Source: Margaritifera margaritifera (lineage: Eukaryota; Mollusca; Bivalvia; Unionida; Margaritiferidae). Taken from it: a DNA stretch of 64,000 nt. Below are positions 58,602-64,000 of the stretch, in pieces (position 1 is the stretch's first letter; every line of letters begins with the position of its first letter). The notes below the pieces were generated by a model. That model made no database searches. It had not been told where the DNA came from and was given only the letters and a program-made list of their open reading frames with translations. Location: NCBI GenBank assembly GCA_029931535.1, contig JAQPZY010001664.1:5796501-5860500 (forward strand), given 5' to 3'. Made by a program: the position numbers and the translations under genes.

Positions 58602-59085
58602 AACAATGGGCCCAGTTCAACAGTTTGTAGATAGGCTCTCAATAGGCCCAGTTCAACAGTTTCTACATTGGTTCTGATTAGGCATGTAAAATAACAATGG
58701 GCCCGGTTCAACAGTTTGTATATAGGCCCTCATTAGGCATGTAAAATAACAAATGGACCCAGTTCAACAGTTTCTAGATCAGTTCTCATTAGGCATGTAA
58801 AATAACAATGGGCCCAGTTCAACAGTTTGAGGATAGGCCCTCATTAGGCATGTAAAATAACAACGGGTCCAGTTCAACAGTTTCTAGATCAGTTCTCATT
58901 AGGCACATAAAATAACAATGGGCTCAGTTCAACAGCTTGTAGATACGCCCTCATTTGGCATGTAAAATAATAATGGGTCCAGTTCAACATTTTCTATATC
59001 AGTTCTCATTAGGCAAGTAAAAAAACAATGGTCCGAGTTCAACAGCTTGTAGATACGCCCTCATTAGACATGTGAAATAACTATC
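58602..59085. repeat. 55-bp minisatellite with strictly alternating dimer
   Basis: Nine copies of ACAATGGGCCCAGTTCAACA at 55-bp spacing (one early copy is 36 bp). Odd copies continue with TTTGTAGATAGGCCCTC-like sequence and even copies with TTTCTAGATCAGTTCTC-like sequence, with no exceptions. The true unit is therefore a 110-bp dimer amplified about 4.5 times. Confidence 0.95.
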
Positions 59086-59143
59086 AGTTCATGAGCAGAC
59101 AAAAAGAAAATAAACAACTTAGATATATAAAGGCATAGTTGTC

Positions 59144-59292
59144 TGATTATATACAATACTTCTCACAATACATATTCCAATCAAAATCTCATGATTATAT
59201 GCAATACTTCTCACAATACATATTCCAATCAAAGTCTTATGATTATATGCAACACTTCTCACAATACATATTCCAATAAAAATCTCATGATC
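59144..59292. repeat. 48-bp tandem repeat, three copies
   Basis: TGATTATAT(A/G)CAATACTTCT repeats at 59144, 59192 and 59240, with the next start at 59288. The period is divisible by three, so a 62-codon minus frame with 16-residue repeats runs through; I do not regard it as coding. Confidence 0.95.
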
Positions 59293-59370
59293 ATGAAAAA
59301 GCAGCACTAATCACTAATAGAGAAATGGTAGAACAAAGGAAGGTGTGTCATTCTTAACTTCCCATTTTAA

Positions 59371-59391
59371 CATATATATATATATATATAC
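59371..59391. repeat. (AT)n microsatellite
   Basis: About ten AT dinucleotides. Confidence 0.9.
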
Positions 59392-59586
59392 AATTTACAA
59401 AAGCCCAATGGTACTATTGCTATCTAAATAAATGTATAATGCAAATAAACTGAACTAAATATCCCTTCCTGTTACATGTGTATATGTAATCAAGAGATGC
59501 GTGTACTTAAGTACACAAAGTAAAAATCTCTCATCAGATTCTGTTATTAATTTTCTCTCTTGTATTGTAGGTGATATATACTATTT

Positions 59587-59797
59587 ATACTCGCCTATAA
59601 GTCGAGCCCAACTGCAAACAACATAGACCCTGATCTGCCATTGCATTATGTGCCATCAGATCTGGGTTTATGTTGTTTGTTCTACTGATTACTCCAAATA
59701 AACTGCATTGACCCAAATCTGCCAGTGCATTATGCAATATTGGCAGATCTGGGTCTGTGCAGTTTGCAGTTGGACTCAACTTATAAGTGAGTATATA
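59587..59797. mobile_element. Palindromic ~210-bp MITE, best-preserved copy
   Basis: The left end TATACTCGCCTATAAGTCGA, then GCCCAACTGCAAAC, is inverted at the right end (GTTTGCAGTTGGACTCAACT then TATAAGTGAGTATA), a ~34-bp terminal inverted repeat. Two inner hairpins are built from GATCTGCCA..TGCATTATG..GATCTGGGT. The whole element could fold into a compound hairpin. No target duplication longer than TA is evident. Confidence 0.88.
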
Positions 59798-60183
59798 TGG
59801 TAAATTATATACAATTATTGTCATCATTTTTACTCCAAACATTTGACTAAACATGCTAAAGTTCCCGTTTATTTGAAGAAACACGACTGTTACCTATTAC
59901 AGTAGTATACATTTTTGTGTCACCTAGGAAGAAGAGATATTTGCATGTGTTTCTCTTGATGTATTGTGTTACACTATAGTTCCAGAGAAACTAAAGAACT
60001 TTCTCATGTGCTATATTCTCTTGCCTTGTGAATAATTAATATTATTTGAAGAGGCATTTAGACACTGTAAGGGTACCTACTGAATTTGGCAGAAAATTGC
60101 ATGTACTGATAGTACTGAAAGGGGACCTGGTGCAAGTCTAAGGAATGCTATGTCATGCCTGCTTTGCCAGTACATAATCCAAA

Positions 60184-61888
60184 AAGAGGCCCAAGTGGAC
60201 TGAGATTGCTCACCTGGCTGACAGATTCCTATTAGCTAAATGCAAAATCACTTGGCAGATAAATCTGGGTCATTAGGATGCTTTCTGTTTAAATTTCTCC
60301 CTATGCTGTTGATTGAATATGTTGTGAAAACAATTGTTTCAAGGTTTTCCTAGTTCTTCTAGCTTCATCCATATTTGATGGCACATCTGCATACTTTTTT
60401 GTCCAATATAAAAAAAGCCCCTATGCTAGAATGCTTTGTGTCAAAGTTGGTCAAATTCAGTTCTGCATTTTTTTTAGATAAAGTTGTGCAAATATTTTTC
60501 TACTTTAAGCAGATTCAAAAACCTTCCATGCTGATGTTTTCTGTCCAATTTTTGGTCAAATTTAGTGGTTTTTGAGTAGTCATTTAAAGCTTTTTCTATG
60601 CTTAGTAATGGTGGGAACATTTGATGACAGATTGTCATTATTTGTATCAGTTTTAATGACAGGATGCTTTCTCTTAAGATTGGTCAAATTCTATCCAGCA
60701 GTTTCAAAGAAGTCATTACAGGGTTCGTCTATTTTTAGTAATGGCAGCCATGATTAATGGTGGATCAGCACCATTTGTACAGGCTTGAAAGGTATTCATG
60801 CAAGGATGCTTTTTGTCAGATTTATTCAATTTCTATGTGCTAGTTTTGGAAAAGAAGTTGTTTAAAGGTTTTTCTATTTTTAGTAATGGTGGCCATATTT
60901 GACTGCAGATCGGCCTTATTTGTACAAGTTTTAAAGGTCTTCATGCAAGCATGCTTTCTGCCAAATATGACCAAATTCTGTTAAACAGTTTTTTTGAAGA
61001 AGTAATTTAAAGTTTTTTCTATTTTTAGTAATGGTGGCCATATTTGATGGCAGATCTGCATAATTTGTATAAATCTGAAAGGTCTTCATGCCATGCCAGT
61101 ATGCTTTCTGAAAGGTTATGCCAGTATGTTTTCTGTCAACTCAATTCAAATTCTATTCAATGGTTTGGGAGAATAAATCATTTAAAGATTTTTCTAATTT
61201 TAATAACAGTGAATTTTCTAGTTTTAGTACCAGTGACTATATTTGATAGCAGATCAGCATCAGTTGGACAAACCAAAAAGTACTCAATGCCAGGATGTTC
61301 TCTGTCAAATTTGCTCAAATTCTGTTGAGTGGTTATTTAGAAGAAGTCATTTAAAAGTTTTTCTATTTTTAGTAATACGGGCAATATTTGTTGTGGATTG
61401 GCAACATCTGTACAAACTTGCAAGGTTTTCAAGCCAGGATGATTTCTGTCAAGTATGGTCAAATTCTATTTGGCGGCTTTGGAGAAGTCATTTAATGGGT
61501 TTGTACTAACAGTGACATATTTTTAGTAAGCATGACCATATTTGAAGGTAGATTAGCATCATTTGCACAAACTTGAGAGGTTTTCCTGCCAGGATGATTT
61601 GTCAAATCTGATTAACTTTTGTTCAGCAATTTTTGAAAGAAGTCATTTAACGGGTGTTTACTTTTTTTGATGGCAGAGCAGCATCATTTATACAAATTTT
61701 AAAGTCCTACATGCCTGGATACTCTGTGCCTAAATTTGGTCAAAATTGGTCCAGTGGTTTTGGATAAAAAATTAAAAACAGTGATAGTTAATGGATATAC
61801 AACACATCACGGCTGGACATACGACACATGATGGACGCAGTACCATACAAAAAGCTCAATTGCCCTTATGGCCAGCTGAGCTAAAAAC
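60184..61888 (+). mobile_element. Pearl/HINE-like element family 2, intact copy
   Basis: The left end AGGCCCAAGTGGACTGAGAT, then TGCTCACCTGGC. About nine ~150-bp units follow with TTTTTCTATTTTTAGTAATG, GTGGCCATATTTGATGGCAG, ATCAGCA..ATTTGTACAAA and GGATGCTTTCTGTCAAA. The right tail has GGACATACGACACATGATGG and a terminal hairpin at 61853-61882 (AGCTCA..TGAGCT outer arms), then CTAAAAA. Same terminal logic as the copy split by DIRS B, but different core units. Non-coding. Confidence 0.75.
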
Positions 61889-62544
61889 TCAGCATAGCCA
61901 CTTGAGCAAGAAAAGTTGATCATACAACTACAATTTATTTTATATGGGTACTATTATTACATTTTCATAACCACACTTGCAACAGAGTCTAGGAAACTGT
62001 GCTACATATAAATGAAAAAAAAAAAGAAAATATTCAATGAAGCATGAAAAGTACATGTTTATCACTTCTACCTACATGTACTTTCTGTTTGTGTTGACTT
62101 CAAAAGTGAACAAACCCATCAAATTTAATCACTGCATATACAAAAGTGTCTTTGATCACTATGACCTACTCGTGCCAACAGTTAGTAGTACTATCAAAGG
62201 ATTTAGCAATATCCTGACTGGATTAGTCAGTGGTCACTTGAACTGCACGCATGTGATACAATACAGTCTAATGTATTGTTTCACTTAAGATTTTCTGACT
62301 ACAATATGTTTGAAAACTTTCTTTTGCTTGTTATCATCAATACTTTTACTGCTAACATTCAAAATAAATATTTCCACAAACTGTCTCTTGATGCCCCTCA
62401 CCCCCTGGTTGGTCCAATCCTCAGGTTGAGTTAAATGTACAAAGTGTCCAATGTATGTGTACAGGCACACAAAAATCTCTGCATGACTTGAAAATGACAT
62501 TAATGGAGCAAGCAGATAAAATGAATTATTTGAAGCATGCATGA

Positions 62545-63130
62545 ATGGCACCGTTTTCTTTTAGGACCAACTAGACACCATAAGAAGTCTTCTGGTGAAA
62601 ACCCCATGTTGATTCTACTTTCTGTTTAGAAGTACCGGTAGCAATACAAAAATTTTCAAGATGGCTGCTGTGGCCACCATATTTGATTTCAGATCAGCAC
62701 CCTATTCATTTAGGACCAACAAGACATCATTCGAAGTCTTTTTCTTGATAACCCCATGTCAATATGACCATCTATCCAGGAGGAGTAGTGATAACAATAA
62801 TTTCAAGCTGGCCAGCACGATGGCCATACTGGATGTCAGATTGGCACCATTCTCATTTAAAGCCAACTAGAAATCATGAGAAGTTTTTGAGTGAAAACCA
62901 CATGTTGATATGACCAATGACCATCCATTTAGGAGATGTAGTGAGAACAAGACAAAATGGCTACTATGGTGGCCATACTGGATTTTCAAGCAGCACCATT
63001 TTCATTTAGGACCAATTAGACCTTGGGAGGAACGTGTATGTAAAGTTTCATGGCAATCCTGCATGCAGTTTAGGAGGAGTAACGATAACAAAACTTGTGC
63101 TAACTGATGTACAATGATGGAAAACAGCCG
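62545..63130 (+). mobile_element. Pearl/HINE-like element family 1, partial copy
   Basis: Four ~145-bp units (GGACCAACTAGACACCATAA, TTTTCAAGATGGCTGCTGTG) end with the family tail GTAAAGTTTCATGGCAATCC and AACTTGTGCTAACTGATG. The terminal hairpin is replaced by unrelated sequence (TATACCCTCACCAAGAGAGG), so this may be a subfamily with another 3' end. Confidence 0.68.
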
Positions 63131-64000
63131 TATACCCTCACCAAGAGAGGTGGGGATATGAATACAAGTTTTAGTCTCCTCAAGTCCCAGAAAGCTTCAG
63201 AAGAAGAAAGTCGATCATATTACACAGAAATATAATTTACACTCAACATTCGCCTATAATGAGAGGTAGGGTAGCATTGTTGTTTGTCTTGAACATTTTG
63301 AAACAGTATGTAAAACAGGAGCATTTTATACACAAGATATAAATAAAAATGTTTATTTCACTGAAAATATTGTCTTAGAATCAATTAAAAACACAAGCCA
63401 TGCAGAGATATCTAACTAAATAAACAATAAAATACTTAAAACTAGTGCTTTTCATAAAATAAGTGTATTTCCATTTGAAAATATTTTCCAGAAACAGAAT
63501 TAAAATTGATGGCAAAAGCAGTAATACCAGACAATATAAACAATCATTATCTGCCCAACCTTAGACTGGTTACTAAGGAAAACAAATTGTCATAGCTGAT
63601 TATCTGCAGTTTCTCAGTGAAAGATAACTGTAAATCTTTGACTCTGTGCTTATATTATTGAAAACCTCTAAAACATAATACTTTCACAAATAAAATAAAA
63701 AATGAAATTTTTTTATTTCTTAAATTGTTGTCATTTTATTGTTTACATTATTTGCTTTGGGTACTTTCTGATTGAAACTGGACATACACAGAAAATATTT
63801 CCACTGGGAATAAATCTGCTCATGATTGCAAAACCAGAAATGTGTTCATGGTAGTACATGAATGTCTCACCACCTGAGAAACTGACCTCGACACAAAAAG
63901 TAGCCAATGACAGATGGACAATGGTGACACTATAGGTCTCTATCACAAACATGGTTAAGCATACAAATTTAAACAAATCATTTTAATTTAATGATCAAGG
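63131..64000. other. Right edge of window
   Basis: AT-rich sequence without recognised genes. A dispersed repeat (AGAAATGTGTTCATGG..CATGAATGTCTC..CCACC..GATGGACA) at 63836-63940 resembles the one at 30655. Confidence 0.4.

Noticed and set aside
62285..62551. 88-codon minus-strand frame as an upstream ACC exon
   Set aside because: No resemblance to ACC N-terminal sequence and no clear splice borders.

Overview
The window is animal nuclear DNA: AT-rich, densely repetitive, and with one recognisable host gene split by GT-AG introns. That gene is acetyl-CoA carboxylase (ACC, ACACA/ACACB-like). It runs on the minus strand from about 54065 down to 1106, and twelve exons could be joined with consistent phase. 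Together they encode 606 codons when counted from the first methionine of the most upstream exon, covering the complete biotin carboxylase domain and the start of the linker behind it. The biotinyl (BCCP) domain, the central domain and the carboxyltransferase domains must lie left of position 1. Most of the N-terminal regulatory extension, or the 5' UTR, must lie right of 54065. The repeat content (tRNA-derived SINEs of the type common in molluscs, pearl/HINE-like elements with tandem cores, DIRS retrotransposons) points to a mollusc, probably marine. That is inference; no species can be named.

The introns hold almost everything else. Exons, right to left, are 53939-54065, 47374-47512, 37276-37385, 25630-25711, 23697-23873, 16126-16268, 13395-13604, 10020-10193, 8861-9022, 7338-7501, 4321-4575 and 1106-1187. 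Introns range from about 1.0 to 11.6 kb.

Three related, decayed DIRS-type tyrosine-recombinase retrotransposons lie in the 16.3-23.7 kb and 25.7-37.3 kb introns: A 17541-22815, C 27511-28935, B 31083-36600. All are on the same strand as ACC. Each keeps the DIRS hallmark of an internal complementary region beside one inverted terminal repeat, while the coding regions (cysteine-rich gag, RT, RNase H, tyrosine recombinase) carry stops and frameshifts. Element B is nested inside an older modular repeat whose two halves flank it.

Other mobile elements: a pogo/Tigger transposase remnant (39140-39480), a 2-kb hAT element (40036-42077), a second hAT remnant (49410-49690), a 106-bp hAT MITE with a perfect 8-bp target duplication (3878-3983), three copies of a ~210-bp palindromic MITE, and two tRNA-derived SINEs. 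Two families of long non-autonomous elements have a tandem core of ~145-150 bp units, a constant left end, and a hairpin plus short A-run at the right end. Family 1 lies at 2192-3398, 27105-27500, 50271-52945, 53115-53410 and 62545-63130. Family 2 lies at 30785-37260 (split by DIRS B) and 60184-61888. They resemble bivalve pearl elements (DINE-1/HINE type).

Minisatellites with periods of 38, 41, 43, 48, 55, 57, 63, 85 and ~345 bp occur throughout; two have a higher-order dimer structure. Several have periods divisible by three and so create long open frames that are not genes. Right of 54065 (about 10 kb) I see no convincing coding exon, only repeats and one weak candidate non-coding exon.
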